Below are positions 32,521 through 42,400 of a DNA stretch of 64,000 bases, piece after piece (position 1 is the stretch's first letter; the number at the start of each line of letters is the position of its first letter). Where the stretch lies: positions 1,178,001 to 1,242,000 of the forward strand of contig JAGTXO010000003.1 of NCBI GenBank assembly GCA_019448385.1, given 5' to 3'. Position numbers and translations under genes: made by a program. The DNA comes from Diacronema lutheri (taxonomy: Eukaryota; Haptophyta; Pavlovophyceae; Pavlovales; Pavlovaceae). The notes beneath the pieces were generated by a model. It had not been told where the DNA came from. It was given only the letters and a program-made list of their open reading frames with translations, and did no database searches.

Positions 32521-33780
32521 ATGTCCTCCCCGCCTGAGACACACATCGGCGCGACAGGCTGGGACATGGAGAGCCTGCTGCGCTGCCTGGACGATGAGCA
32601 GGGTTGGTACGCGTCGCTCGCGACCCACCCGACGGCCGAGGCTGCGCGCGCTCGCCCGCGCGACGACGAGCAGGCCGAGCCGGGCGCGAGGCCGCTCGCG
32701 CTCACTCCGCTAACGTCGTCGCGCCAGCGCCGAAGGGCGCGGCGAACGTCGCCCTCGCCGCTGCGCGAGCTCGGTCTGGCGGACATAAACACCCTGGTGA
32801 CGCGCACGCCCACCGCGATCGCGGCGACGCCGGCGTCGGCCGCGGGCGCGCGCAAGGGTGCGGCATGCGCGCCGACGCCTTCGCCCGCAAAAGCGCTGCT
32901 GCTCGCCAAGCTGCACGTCGAGTTCTCGTGCAGCGTGTGCCACGACCTGTGCGTGCGCCCGCACACGACCGCTTGTGGCCACAGCTTTTGCGCGCTCTGC
33001 CTGCGCCGCAGCGTGTCCGCGTGCGGCGCGCACTGCCCGCTCTGTCGACAGCCGCTGCCGCGCGACGCGGGCGCCCTCGCGACCAACTCGGCCATGTGGA
33101 GCGCCATTGAGCTGCTCTTCCCGCGCGAGGTGCGTGAGCTCGAGAGCGAGCACGCGCGCCAGGAGCAGCTCGACATGGAGGCGCACCGCGCGGCCGAGCA
33201 GGGTGCGGAGAGCGCGCGCGCCGAGCGCCGCGGCGCGGCGCTCCGTGCTCGCGGCGCGCGCGTGCTGCTCGCGGCCGGGTCGGCGCCCCTCCTGCACGGC
33301 GCACGATTCGTCGAGCCCGGCAATGGCGCGTTCGCGCACGGCTACGCGGGCTCGGGAGCAGAGACGGAGCTGGACGAGGATGAGACGAGCGATGGCGGAT
33401 GGGACGCGCACGGCGATGGTCGCATGTTCAGCGGTGGCGACGAGAGCAGCGGCGACGATGCCGATGGCAGCGGCGGCTGGGCTGCGCCGCCGCCGCCCCT
33501 CCACGCCGCACGGCTTGCCGAGCTCGACGCCGCGCCGCACGGCCTGCCCAGCTTTGTAAGTGCGCACGCTGTGTGGCAGATGCAGCTCGCTCACCCGGAC
33601 GCGACACCTTCGCGCATCTTCGCGCGAGCGCCCAGGAGCAGCGGGGCTGCTGCCGCGGTGCCCGCTGGCGCGTTTGCGCTCGTGCGCGTCGGCGCGGTGT
33701 CCCCGTCCGCTTCCGGCGACGGTGCACGGCGTGTGGCCGCCGCAAGCGTCGAGGGCGAAGGCCGTGAGCAGCGCGCGTGA
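32521..33780 (+). CDS. RING-finger protein, probable E3 ubiquitin ligase
   Basis: 419 residues in one exon. A C3HC4-type RING lies around residues 138-180: CSVC, then CGHSFCALC, then CPLC, supplying the zinc ligands. It is followed by a helix, MWSAIELLFPREVREL, typical of the segment after RING domains in RNF8/TRIM-like ligases. A charged helix and a Gly/Asp/Ser-rich acidic region follow. RING proteins recruit E2 enzymes to transfer ubiquitin; the substrate is unknown. The gene shares its upstream region with the divergent multi-GAF gene. Confidence 0.82.
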   Translation: MSSPPETHIGATGWDMESLLRCLDDEQGWYASLATHPTAEAARARPRDDEQAEPGARPLALTPLTSSRQRRRARRTSPSPLRELGLADINTLVTRTPTAIAATPASAAGARKGAACAPTPSPAKALLLAKLHVEFSCSVCHDLCVRPHTTACGHSFCALCLRRSVSACGAHCPLCRQPLPRDAGALATNSAMWSAIELLFPREVRELESEHARQEQLDMEAHRAAEQGAESARAERRGAALRARGARVLLAAGSAPLLHGARFVEPGNGAFAHGYAGSGAETELDEDETSDGGWDAHGDGRMFSGGDESSGDDADGSGGWAAPPPPLHAARLAELDAAPHGLPSFVSAHAVWQMQLAHPDATPSRIFARAPRSSGAAAAVPAGAFALVRVGAVSPSASGDGARRVAAASVEGEGREQRA

Positions 33781-34212
33781 GTGTCAATTTGCTTGCAGTC
33801 GCTGATGAGTGTCCGAGGTCACCTGCCCCTGTCTTGAGCCGGCAGCGCATTTGCAGTGCTGGTGCTCAGCGCTCGACCGACGCATCTGCGCGCGGGCGAA
33901 AGATGGCGTGTGCGCCCCGCACGTGTACCGCAGCGCGCATCGCTCGGCAACAGCTCGAGCTGGGGCACGTGGGCATGGGAATGGCGCTGTGTTGAGCCAC
34001 CCTCTGTGGCGGCGATCTGCGGCGGCGATGCGCGATGCGCGCGCTCGCAGCCGCTGCGCTGCACACGCGCGACGCGGCTGCGAGCGCGCTGCGGGTCGAA
34101 CATGCGAGCAGCATGTGGTTGGCGGGCCTGCTCCGATTGCATGGACGAGTCGACCTGGCCGTGCGCCATGATGATCGGTGCCATCGGGCGGTTGCGCGTC
34201 GAGCTGGCACGC
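33781..34212. other. Intergenic, nothing recognised
   Basis: 432 bp between the RING gene stop and the TAF13 stop, which converge. No gene, repeat or clear motif is seen. Confidence 0.5.
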
Positions 34213-34587
34213 TCACACGCCGCCGGCCTCGTCGCCAGAATTGAGCGCGGGCTCGATGTCCTCGTCCTCGGGCGGCAATTCGGGATGGAGCGCGGCATCG
34301 TCGTCCGCGTACGACTCGAGGGCGTCGATGGCGTTCTCATTGACGCGCGACGTGCGCTTGGCCTCTTCGATCTCCTTCTTGAGAAGCAGGAGCTCCTTGG
34401 CCCGGCCCCACTGCTTCGGGTTGTTGCGAATCGCGCACAGCACGTCCTGCGCGCGCACCTTGCCCGGCTTGTGCGCAACGGCACTCGCGCGCTGCACGAC
34501 GCCAGCCACAAACTCCACCATCGCGTCCTCGAGCACGTCGAGCGTCGCTGCGTCGGGCGCCTCGTCACCTCCGAAGCCGTATACCAT
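34213..34587 (-). CDS. TAF13: Transcription initiation factor TFIID subunit 13
   Basis: From ATG 34587 the frame gives 124 residues. It opens with MVYGFGGDE and runs through the histone-fold helices: LDVLEDAMVEFV, VVQRAS, KVRAQDVLCAIRNNPKQWGRAKELL. These follow TAF13, which pairs with TAF11 in TFIID and contacts TBP. A long acidic tail follows the fold. Just upstream the minus strand reads gccgcag followed by TGAGCGCGATGG, a good splice acceptor, so an upstream exon with a few more N-terminal residues is likely; I did not find it with confidence. An inverted repeat (34609-34782) occupies the upstream region. Confidence 0.85.
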   Translation of the reverse strand: MVYGFGGDEAPDAATLDVLEDAMVEFVAGVVQRASAVAHKPGKVRAQDVLCAIRNNPKQWGRAKELLLLKKEIEEAKRTSRVNENAIDALESYADDDAALHPELPPEDEDIEPALNSGDEAGGV

Positions 34588-34608
34588 CGCGCTCACTGCG
34601 GCGCACGG

Positions 34609-34782
34609 CGCGCGGCGCACGACTGGTGTGAGCGACACGTGAGCCACAGAAGCGCTCCGACGCGCCACGGCGGCGCGTCGCGGCGCGCACGCTCGCCGGT
34701 GAAAACCCGCTTCCGCTCCATCGAGCCGCGTCGGAGCGCTTCCGTGACCCACGTGTGGTTCACACCAGTCGTGCGCCGCGCG
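34609..34782. repeat. Imperfect inverted repeat, 56-bp arms
   Basis: The arms 34609-34664 and 34727-34782 match at 51 of 56 positions as reverse complements, with a 62-bp spacer. Both contain a cacgtg or similar central string. The block lies directly upstream of the recognisable TAF13 coding region, so it may sit in its promoter or first intron. It could be a MITE-like insertion or a regulatory hairpin. Confidence 0.8.
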
Positions 34783-35782
34783 TAGCGCCGCGCGCCGCCC
34801 TCCCGTGTGGCCCGCTTCCCAAAAGTCAACGGCCCCCAAAGTCTTCCCAGCTGCGCGGGATTCTTTTGGCAACCCAACCCCCGGGGTGGTTGGCCGCAGC
34901 CGCCTCGGCGGCGGCATCCGGCGCGATGCGGTCGTCAGTGGTGATCCGCGAGCATTTCGGCGGCTTCGTGGTCCTCTCGTCCGCGCATCCCATTTCGGAG
35001 TGCGCACGCGCCGTCGACATCGACCCGACCGAGCGCGCGGCACACGCGCGATCGTCGCGCACGGCCGCAGCTGCGACCATCGACCTGGACGCGGCGCGGC
35101 AGGCGCCGGAGCTGGAGGCGGTGGCGCACGCGCGTGCCGCTGCCAAACTCCCGGCCTTTGTGCGGCTGCCCCGCGCTCGCGCGCCCGAATGAGCGGACTT
35201 GCCGAGCCCGACCGCGGAGCTGAGCGCGACCGCGGAGCTGAGCGCGACCGCGGAGCCGAGCCCGCGCGGTGGTGCGCGCGCTACGAGCCCGCCGCGCGGC
35301 GCACGCGACGCGGCGGGCGAGGGTTCGTCGCGCGGCGAGGGGGGCGCGGAACACGGCAGTCACGATGACGACGATGGGCTGACGAGCACTCCGAGCACGG
35401 ACGATCACGCGCCATGGACGGCGACGTTACTGCCCACAGCCGCAGCGGCGGCGGCAGCGCGCACCACGAGGCGCACCACAGCTCAACGCCGCTCAACGCG
35501 GTGACTCAGTCCAACGTGAGCAACCCGAAGCCGCGGCCCACGCGCATCCACGCCACGACGCGCAAGAACGGGTCACACCGCACGCGCTCGTGCGACCGAC
35601 GCGAGAAGGCGCAGAGTTTGGTCGGGCCTTTCCCGGCTTTGGTGTCTTCGAGGGTCGTGTGGTCGGCGTGTGCTCGCGATGCAGTCTTGCCAATCATCTC
35701 GACTCTGCTCGCGGTGCGCGGCGCAGGACGAGAGGGAGCTCAAGCAGTTGCTCACAGCCTCACGCGGAGGTTCCTGACGCCG
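34783..35782. other. Intergenic; small unrecognised frame and 18-bp repeats
   Basis: A plus-strand frame from ATG 34926 to 35192 (88 residues) opens with a hydrophobic segment but matches no family I know. The 18-bp unit accgcggagctgagcgcg repeats four times, starting at 35211, 35229, 35247 and 35265. The rest (35290-35782) shows no supported gene, though a last small exon of the neighbouring transporter gene could lie near 35770. Confidence 0.4.
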
Positions 35783-38152
35783 CTATGCGAGTGGACGGGA
35801 GGGCGGCAGGGCGCTTGGTTGGCTGCGGCGCGGCACGACGACGGCGCGTGCGCGGCGAGGCCTCGCCGTGTGACGCGAGCAGCCCGCGGCGCGGCGGTCG
35901 CTCTGGCGCGTTTGGGCGCGCGCCACTGACTCACAAGGCCCCTGGTCAACGACGGTCGGCGTGCCCTTGCCCTTGGCATCCATGGTCGACGTCTTCTTTT
36001 CAATGTCTCGCACGTTCTCCTTGACAAAGCTCTTGAGCGCGCCGTCCGCGTAGCCGAGCTGCTTGTCCTCGTCGATGCAGAAGCACATGAAGACCGTGTC
36101 GATGGTCATCTCGAAGATGCCCATGAAGATGGACGCGATCACATAGGACGCGATGAAGACGATGATGCACGGCAGCACGATCGAGTTTGTGCTCACCTGG
36201 AAGGACGGCACGAACATGAGCACACACGCGCACACGCCTGCGGAGGCGGCGGCGACGAAGAACTTGCCGAGGAAGAGGAAGAGGTCGCCAATCGTGTTGA
36301 GCAGCGCGATCCCGCCCAAATTACTCACTACGTATCCGAAGGCGTGCCGCGCCGACGTGCAGAAGGGCTCGCCCTCGACCGCGCACAGGATGTACGCGTT
36401 CTTCGAGATGAACTCGAGCAGCTTCTCGAAGCTGCGGAGGCAACAGTCGATGCAGCACCACACGCACTTGACCACGAAGCCGTAGTACCTGTTCTCAGGG
36501 TCGGCATACTGCTTCACAAAGTTCATCATGTACCGCACATACTTGACGATCGCCACCGTCAGCGAGCCGAAGACGACGGTGCCCAGGTGGTAGCGCAGCA
36601 CGCGGCGCGTCGCGGCGACAACGGGCGCGACACCGAGGTCGGCCACCTTGTCGCGCGCAAAATACCACTGCGCCACCGAGAAGGCGATCACCGACCACGT
36701 CACGTGGTTGAGCAGCACGCCGCCCCACACGCAGCCGAAGAAGTGGTACGCGAGCGCGCCGCGCAGGTTGTCGTCGTACTCGATCTGGGCGAAGCCCGAG
36801 CCGTCGAGTTTGAGCTCGCCCGCCGACAGGATGAAGAAAGCGCCGAAGATAAAGTAGACAAGGAGCGCGAACGTGAGCGCCGCCGGGATGAGCGGCGCGA
36901 ACAGCAGCGTCGGCATCGCGGCGAGCGCCTTGGACGCCTCAATGACGACGCCGCAGACGAGCCAGATGCGCTTCCAGAAGCAGCCGACGATCACCACGTA
37001 CACGCACAGCAGCGCCGCGGCGAACGCGAAGCCGCCGTACGTGACGTCGGCGTAGCGCTTGAAGGTCTCGTCGGAGGCGTACAGGTCGGACGCGCGCATC
37101 TCCCCAGACTTGGCGTAGAGTAGGGCGGTGAAGAGGCCGAGGCAGCCGGCGACGCCGAGCAGCGTCGCGACCACCATCGGCTTGATGAAGAGCCGCATCA
37201 GGTAGGCCCAGACGAAGCCGAGCACGACGGAGAAGGCGATGCAGCCGAGGATGATCGGCATCGCCGAGAGCGCGTCCTGCGCGATGCGCATCGCCGCGTT
37301 GCCTCCGCCGCCGAGGGCGGCGTCGGTGCGCTGCTGGATGGCGGTCATGTTGAATGCCTCGCCAAAGATCGCCGTCACGCGCTGCGCGTTCTCCTTGATG
37401 AAGGTGACGTTCGGCACGCAGAAGGCGGGCGAGTAGCGCACGGTCGGGTACGACGGGTAGCAGATCGTGCACTCGGGGGCGTCGTTGTCGGCGTCGTCGG
37501 GGCAGCCGTCGCCGCCCTTGACGAGGAAGAAGGAGCCGAGGTACGCCGCCTGCTCCTCTAGCCCCTTCGGGTTGCTCACAAAATCGCGCACCGCGTCCGC
37601 GAACGCCTTGACGCCCGCCTCGGTGAACGACGTGATCGACGGCACGCTCGGCAGCGAGAGGTCGGGCTTGTTCGTCTGCCCGTAGTACTTGCCCGTGCAG
37701 ACCCACTCGCTCGGCTTGTATCCAATCTCGCTCAGCCCCTCGTTCGGGCAGCCCGCCTGGCACACGCCGACGTAGCTCGACTGGAAGCGCGGCGGGCCAG
37801 CGCCGATCGCATAGAACAGGTCGCGGCTCGTCAAGTCCTTGCCGCCGAGCTTGATTTGACGCTCGACGGTGCCCTCGTCGTTGCTAATCTTCGCGTCAAG
37901 GCTGGCCAGCCCGCGCGCCGCCGCCGAGTTGTCCCGGTTGCACTGGTCAAACTTGTAGTCGAGGCCATAAATCAGCCGGTCGGGGTCGCCCGTCGAGAAC
38001 CCGACGGCGACGATCCAGATCATTCCGGCCCAGAAGACGAAGAAGAGGAGCAGGCAGAGCACATCCGTGCACCTGCGCGCCTTCCCCGGGTTAAGCGCAT
38101 CGAACGCGTTGTCGGCCTTCTTGGGCGTCGCCGCAACGTCCGTGCTAGGCAT
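35783..38152 (-). CDS. Choline transporter-like protein (CTL/SLC44 family)
   Basis: 789 residues in one open frame. A short cytosolic N-terminus is followed by a first helix (CLLLFFVFWAGMIWIV), then a large loop of about 230 residues rich in Cys and Asn that fits the extracellular loop of CTL proteins. About nine further helices follow. The conserved C-terminal part has IFEMTIDTVFMCFCIDEDKQ and then YADGALKSFV. Family members move choline or related amines across plasma, organelle or endomembranes. The last about 50 codons are Arg/Ala-rich and look untranslated. A consensus donor, ttGTGAGT near 35930, could splice to an acceptor near 35775 and stop the protein right after VVDQGP. The gene diverges from the adenylation-ankyrin gene across about 100 bp. 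Confidence 0.92.
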   Translation of the reverse strand: MPSTDVAATPKKADNAFDALNPGKARRCTDVLCLLLFFVFWAGMIWIVAVGFSTGDPDRLIYGLDYKFDQCNRDNSAAARGLASLDAKISNDEGTVERQIKLGGKDLTSRDLFYAIGAGPPRFQSSYVGVCQAGCPNEGLSEIGYKPSEWVCTGKYYGQTNKPDLSLPSVPSITSFTEAGVKAFADAVRDFVSNPKGLEEQAAYLGSFFLVKGGDGCPDDADNDAPECTICYPSYPTVRYSPAFCVPNVTFIKENAQRVTAIFGEAFNMTAIQQRTDAALGGGGNAAMRIAQDALSAMPIILGCIAFSVVLGFVWAYLMRLFIKPMVVATLLGVAGCLGLFTALLYAKSGEMRASDLYASDETFKRYADVTYGGFAFAAALLCVYVVIVGCFWKRIWLVCGVVIEASKALAAMPTLLFAPLIPAALTFALLVYFIFGAFFILSAGELKLDGSGFAQIEYDDNLRGALAYHFFGCVWGGVLLNHVTWSVIAFSVAQWYFARDKVADLGVAPVVAATRRVLRYHLGTVVFGSLTVAIVKYVRYMMNFVKQYADPENRYYGFVVKCVWCCIDCCLRSFEKLLEFISKNAYILCAVEGEPFCTSARHAFGYVVSNLGGIALLNTIGDLFLFLGKFFVAAASAGVCACVLMFVPSFQVSTNSIVLPCIIVFIASYVIASIFMGIFEMTIDTVFMCFCIDEDKQLGYADGALKSFVKENVRDIEKKTSTMDAKGKGTPTVVDQGPCESVARAQTRQSDRRAAGCSRHTARPRRARAVVVPRRSQPSALPPSRPLA

Positions 38153-38252
38153 TGTTGAGATGGGCGGCGCGCTGCCCCAACGCCCCAGGCCGAAACTTCT
38201 TGGCAGTTGCCGAAACGCCCACGATGGCGGCGGGAACGACGTCGATCGACGG
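38153..38252. promoter_or_regulatory. Divergent promoter choline transporter / adenylation-ankyrin gene
   Basis: 100 bp between opposite start codons (38152 and 38253). It contains two copies of cgccc(a/c)a-type strings and a ttcttggcag segment but no clear TATA box. Shared regulation is inferred from position. Confidence 0.45.
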
Positions 38253-41200
38253 ATGAGCACGCTGCTCGCGCGACTCCGCTCGGGCGCATCGGGCGCGGAC
38301 GCGGTCGCGCTGCGCGTGTTCCCGCCGGCTCCGGGCGCACCCATCGAGTGGACATACGCGCAGTTGTGGGCCCACGCGACCGACGTTGGCCGCCGGCTGA
38401 CGGGCGCGCACGCGCTCCAGCCCGGCCAGCGCGTCGCGCTCGCCGTGCGCGAGGGGGCGGAACTCGCGCTGCTCACGGTCGCGCTGCTCGCGCACCGGCT
38501 CGTACTTGTGCCAATCGATGTCGACGACCCGGTCGAGCGGCTGCGCGCCGTGATCGACGACACCGAGCCCGCGCTCGTCGTGTGCGCGTCCGAGCTCGCG
38601 CACCGGCGCGACGCGCTGCGCGCGGCGGGCGCGGCGCGCGTGGTCGACGCGCGAGAGCTGTGCGGTGGTAGAGGCGGCGGCGGCGTCAGTGGTAGCCGTG
38701 CCGGTGCGGACGCCGCCCTCCGGCCGCCGCCGCCCGACAGCGGCCTCGCCGCGCTCGACGCGCTCCTCGCTGCCGAAGCGGACGGCGGCGCGTTCCCGGC
38801 CATGGACGATGGCCGCGCGGTCAGTCACATCTTCTTCACGTCGGGCTCGACGGGCCGGCCGAAGGGTTGCGTCGTGCAGCGCGCCGCGCTCGCCGCCTAC
38901 TGCGCGGCGCATGCGCGCGCGCACGACGTGCGGCCCGGCGACGTCGTGCTCGTCGCGAGCGCGCACACGTTCGATCCGTGCCTCGGCGAGATGGCGTCGG
39001 CGCTTTGCGCGGGCGCGACGGTTGCGCTCGCACCGCGGCGCGAGCTTGCGGCCGCGCTCGGCGGCTGCCTCGCGCGCGCGCGCGCGACGCACGTCACGAC
39101 CACGCCGACCGCGTGGCGCGCTGTCGACCCGGCGCGACCGCCCGCGTCGCTGCGCGTCGTCGCGCTCGGCGGAGAGCCAATGCCGCTGCCGCTCGCGGCG
39201 TCGTGGAGCGGGCAGGTGGTGCTGCTCAACACGTACGGCACGACCGAGGCGTGCGTCTACCAGGCCGCGTGCCGCGTGCGCGAGCCCGCCGACGCGCGGC
39301 TGCTCGGCGAGCCGTTTGTGGGCACGCGGCTCTTCCTGGCCGCGGATGACGGCGCCGACTGGCGCGCGCGCGTACGCGAGGGCAGCGGCGACGAGGGCGA
39401 GATTTGGGTGGGCGGTGCACAGGTCGGGCTCGGGTATGCGGGCGGCGACGCGCGCGTCGCCGCTGAGTGCGCGCTCCGCTTCGTGCACGTCGACGAGCGC
39501 GACCGCGCCGAGGCGGGCGGCAACGTGCTGTATCGGACAGGCGACATTGCGGCCGCGACCGCGCGCGGGTGGGTGTTGCGCGGCCGACGCGACGGGCAGG
39601 TGAAGGTGCGCGGGCGCAGGCTCGAGCTCGACGAAATCGAGGCGGCGATCGAGGCCGCCGCCGCCGAGTTTGTCAGCGCCGTCGGCGCGTACGTGAACGC
39701 GCGCGGCGCGCTCGTCGTGTGGTGCGTCCTGCGCGGCGGGAGCGCGCGCGCCGAGTGCGGCGGCGATGCGGCCGAAACGGCCGTGGGCGGCGCGCGCGCG
39801 GAGCACGCGCCCGCCGCCGGCGCCGGCGCCGACGCCAACGATGCCCACGTCGCCGCCATCGCCGCCGACGCGGCGCTCGCGCGCACGCGCGGCGCATCGC
39901 TCGCACGCGCAGCTGCTCGCCTGCTGTGCGCGACGCGGCTCGCGGCCTGGGCCGTGCCGTCGACGTTCGCGCTGACGCGGCGTGCGCTGCCGTGCACCGC
40001 GTCCGGCAAGCTCGACCGGCGCGCGCTGCGCGCCTGGCCGCTGCCCACACTTGCGGACGAGCTTCTCGACGCCGTCGCGGCCGAGTGCGTGCGCGACGAG
40101 GGCGTGCGCGACGGCGACGACGCGGCGTGGGAGGCGGAGGGCTGGGAGGCGGAGGGCTGGGAGGCGGAGGGCGCGCTCGGCAGCGCGGCGCTGCCGTCGA
40201 CGAAGGCGGAGCGCGCGGTGGCGGCGGCATGGGCCGCCGTGCTCGCCATCCCCTACGGCGCACTCCGCTCGGGCTCTTCATTCGTCGAGCTCGGTGGCGA
40301 CTCGCTCGCCGCGCTCGACGCGTGCCGGAGGCTCGCCACGCTCGATGCGCGCGGCGCGGACGCGCGCGCGGGCGCGCGCGAGGACGGGTGGGGCCTCGAG
40401 CTGCGCGTTGGCCCCCTGGAGCTGCTGCGCACGCCGCGCTTGCGCCCGTTCGCGCGGCTGCTCGCGCGCTCGGAACGCGAGCTCGCGCGCGCGGGCCCCG
40501 GCCGAGTGGGCGCGGCGGGCGACGCGGACGACGATGCGCGCGCCGGCGACGGCTCGGACGCGCCCGATGGCGCGACGCATGCGCGCGCGCGCGCGCGCAC
40601 CGCGCTGAGCGGCGTCGGCTGCACCTCCGCGCGCGACGTAGCGGCGCGCGGCATGGAGGATGGGGGCGTGGAGGCGGACGCGGCGGAGGCGCTCGGCGCA
40701 GACGCGGGCGGCGAAACGCAGCGCTTGGACGACGCGGCCGCGATCGTGCGACTCGCCGCGAGCGCGGGTGAGGCCAGCTTGCTGCGCGCACTGCTGCCCA
40801 TGCTGATGAGCGCGCCAAGCACGCCGCCGGCCGCGGTAGGCGCGGCTGTGGCGGCCACCGACGGCGAGCGCGCGGTCGCGGCCGCGCTCCGCGCCGCGTG
40901 CGCCGCCGGGCGGGTCGAGTGCGCGCGCGCGTGCCTGCGCGCGTGCCCACGCGCCGCGCGCGTGCCGGGCCCGCGCGGCGAGCTCGCGCTGCACGCCGCC
41001 GTGCGCGCGCCCTCTGCCCACGTCGTCGCGCTCGTCCTCGGCGAGGCGGGCGCAATGATCGGCGTCCTCGACGACCACGCGCAGACGGCAGTGCACCACG
41101 CGGCGCGCGCGGGCGCGCCCGCGCGTGTGCTCGATGCGCTGCGCGCGGGCGGCGGCGGCTCGGACGATGCGCGCGCGCGGCGAGCCGACGGTGCCAAGCG

Positions 41201-41552
41201 GCCGGCCACGCGCGGCCGCGGCGGCCGGAGCGCCGGCCTGGACGGCGCGGCGGCGGAGGCCGCGTGGGTGGCGTGCGTCAACCGCCGCGACGCGTGGGGT
41301 CGGACCGCGCTGCACTGGGCGGCGCTCAACGGGCACGCGCACGCGGCCGAGTGGCTCCTCGCGGCGGGCGCCGATCGGGCTGCCGTCGATGCCGCCGGCG
41401 AGAGCGCGCTGCAGATGGCCGAGCGGCGCGCGCTGTGCTCGGCGGCGGAGCGCGCGGGCGCGGGACCGCCTGCACGCTGGTCGGCGGTGGCCAAGGCGCT
41501 TGGCGGTGCGGGCACGACGCGCGCCCTGCGCACGAGCAAGGCACCCACGTAG
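38253..41552 (+). CDS. Adenylation-carrier-ankyrin fusion protein (NRPS-like)
   Basis: 1,099 residues from ATG 38253 (an in-frame ATG lies at 38160). The order is an ANL-family adenylation domain (about residues 1-590), a carrier domain and ankyrin repeats. Adenylation core motifs are visible: FTSGSTGRPKG near 38830, NTYGTTEA near 39230, LYRTGDIA near 39530, GRRDGQVKVRGRR near 39585, and the catalytic-Lys motif TASGKLDRR near 40000. After a short 15-bp repeat (40128-40172) the carrier domain has FVELGGDSLAAL, whose Ser takes the phosphopantetheine arm. The C-terminal 250 residues hold at least three ankyrin repeats (ALHAAV, AVHHAARAG, TALHWAALNGHAHAAEWLL). There is no condensation, reductase or thioesterase domain, so it resembles stand-alone activating enzymes such as AASDH or Ebony but with ankyrins as the tail. 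The substrate is unknown. Confidence 0.88.
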   Translation: MSTLLARLRSGASGADAVALRVFPPAPGAPIEWTYAQLWAHATDVGRRLTGAHALQPGQRVALAVREGAELALLTVALLAHRLVLVPIDVDDPVERLRAVIDDTEPALVVCASELAHRRDALRAAGAARVVDARELCGGRGGGGVSGSRAGADAALRPPPPDSGLAALDALLAAEADGGAFPAMDDGRAVSHIFFTSGSTGRPKGCVVQRAALAAYCAAHARAHDVRPGDVVLVASAHTFDPCLGEMASALCAGATVALAPRRELAAALGGCLARARATHVTTTPTAWRAVDPARPPASLRVVALGGEPMPLPLAASWSGQVVLLNTYGTTEACVYQAACRVREPADARLLGEPFVGTRLFLAADDGADWRARVREGSGDEGEIWVGGAQVGLGYAGGDARVAAECALRFVHVDERDRAEAGGNVLYRTGDIAAATARGWVLRGRRDGQVKVRGRRLELDEIEAAIEAAAAEFVSAVGAYVNARGALVVWCVLRGGSARAECGGDAAETAVGGARAEHAPAAGAGADANDAHVAAIAADAALARTRGASLARAAARLLCATRLAAWAVPSTFALTRRALPCTASGKLDRRALRAWPLPTLADELLDAVAAECVRDEGVRDGDDAAWEAEGWEAEGWEAEGALGSAALPSTKAERAVAAAWAAVLAIPYGALRSGSSFVELGGDSLAALDACRRLATLDARGADARAGAREDGWGLELRVGPLELLRTPRLRPFARLLARSERELARAGPGRVGAAGDADDDARAGDGSDAPDGATHARARARTALSGVGCTSARDVAARGMEDGGVEADAAEALGADAGGETQRLDDAAAIVRLAASAGEASLLRALLPMLMSAPSTPPAAVGAAVAATDGERAVAAALRAACAAGRVECARACLRACPRAARVPGPRGELALHAAVRAPSAHVVALVLGEAGAMIGVLDDHAQTAVHHAARAGAPARVLDALRAGGGGSDDARARRADGAKRPATRGRGGRSAGLDGAAAEAAWVACVNRRDAWGRTALHWAALNGHAHAAEWLLAAGADRAAVDAAGESALQMAERRALCSAAERAGAGPPARWSAVAKALGGAGTTRALRTSKAPT

Positions 41553-41829
41553 CGCAGGCTTGACGCCAAAGCCGACAGGCCGCCTGACGCGGGCGACGAT
41601 CACGCGCGCGTCAAGCGCGCGCGGCGCGCCGTTGGCGTTTGGTCGGACGCCACCGGCGCTCGCACCGGCGCGGCCATCGACCTCCTCTGCGCAGCAGAGC
41701 GCGCCCGCCGCAGCCGCCGTCGCCGACGGACACGTGCACGCCGCCCGGCCACGACGCGGATGAGTCGACGGCCCGCGCGACGGCCGTGCTCTTCGCGGCC
41801 GCCGCGCCAATCGCGTCCGTAAGCAGGAC
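41553..41829. other. Short intergenic stretch, nothing recognised
   Basis: 277 bp of GC-rich sequence between the fusion gene and the reverse-transcriptase fragment. Confidence 0.5.
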
Positions 41830-42289
41830 TTACTTCTCGAGGAGCGCACGTTCTGCATCGTCGCGGTCGACGTCTCCAACGCCTCCAACTCGGTCGGTCG
41901 AGCGCATCTCCTGCGCTGCCTGACGGACGTGCGCCTTTCCGAGGACCTCCGTGCGCTCGCACGCCTCGCGCTCGCGACGCTCGCTCAGGGGGCGCTCATC
42001 TTCGCGGGCGACGGCAGCGGCGGGGCGCCCCTCTGTGAGCTCGGGTTTCGCAGTTCCGAGGGCGTACAGCAGGGTGCGCCTCCCGAGAGCTCCTTCTTCT
42101 TTGCTGCCGCCATCCGACCCCTTCTCGAGGAGTTCGACGCACGCCTTGCGCTCCACGGCAGGACGGTCCGCGCGGCGCAAGACGACTACTACCTGCTCGA
42201 GCGGCCGGTCGACGTCTTCGCCGCGCTTGCGGGCTTGAAGCGACGGCTGGAGGACCTTGGCCTTTACGCCAATGCCGGCAATGCGACGG
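41830..42289 (+). pseudogene. Reverse-transcriptase palm fragment (non-LTR type)
   Basis: About 150 residues in one frame carry degenerate reverse-transcriptase motifs in order: VAVDVSNASNSV (motif A, with the aspartate), SEGVQQGAPPESSFFF (motif B, cf. GVRQGDPLSPLLF) and AAQDDYYLL (motif C, cf. YADD). They are followed by a helix leading to LGLYAN. The start and end of the protein are missing: the frame stops where an inverted copy of the satellite leader begins at 42290. Altered motif residues and truncation mark it as a dead fragment. It covers the half of the protein that the remnant at 8.4-9.7 kb lacks. Confidence 0.7.
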
Positions 42290-42327
42290 CTGGTGCTGAC
42301 CCCGCTGTCCTGACGTAAGCGCCGTTA
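42290..42327. repeat. Inverted copy of the satellite leader end
   Basis: 42290-42326 is the exact reverse complement of 22707-22743, ending in taagcgccgtta. The equivalent forward motif taacggcgctta lies at 43477-43488, so the sulfotransferase gene sits between inverted copies of this boundary. Confidence 0.85.
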
Positions 42328-42400
42328 AGAATTTTAAGAGCGCTCGTCTCGATTGACTCGTCAAATTGTACCTCGGAGGGATGACCCCAAAAATTTGTCG

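Noticed and set aside
38253-41552. Full non-ribosomal peptide synthetase
   Set aside because: Only adenylation and carrier parts are present; there is no condensation, reductase or thioesterase domain before the ankyrin repeats.
41830-42289. Functional or domesticated reverse transcriptase
   Set aside because: Motifs A, B and C are all altered, and the frame is truncated by a repeat at 42290.
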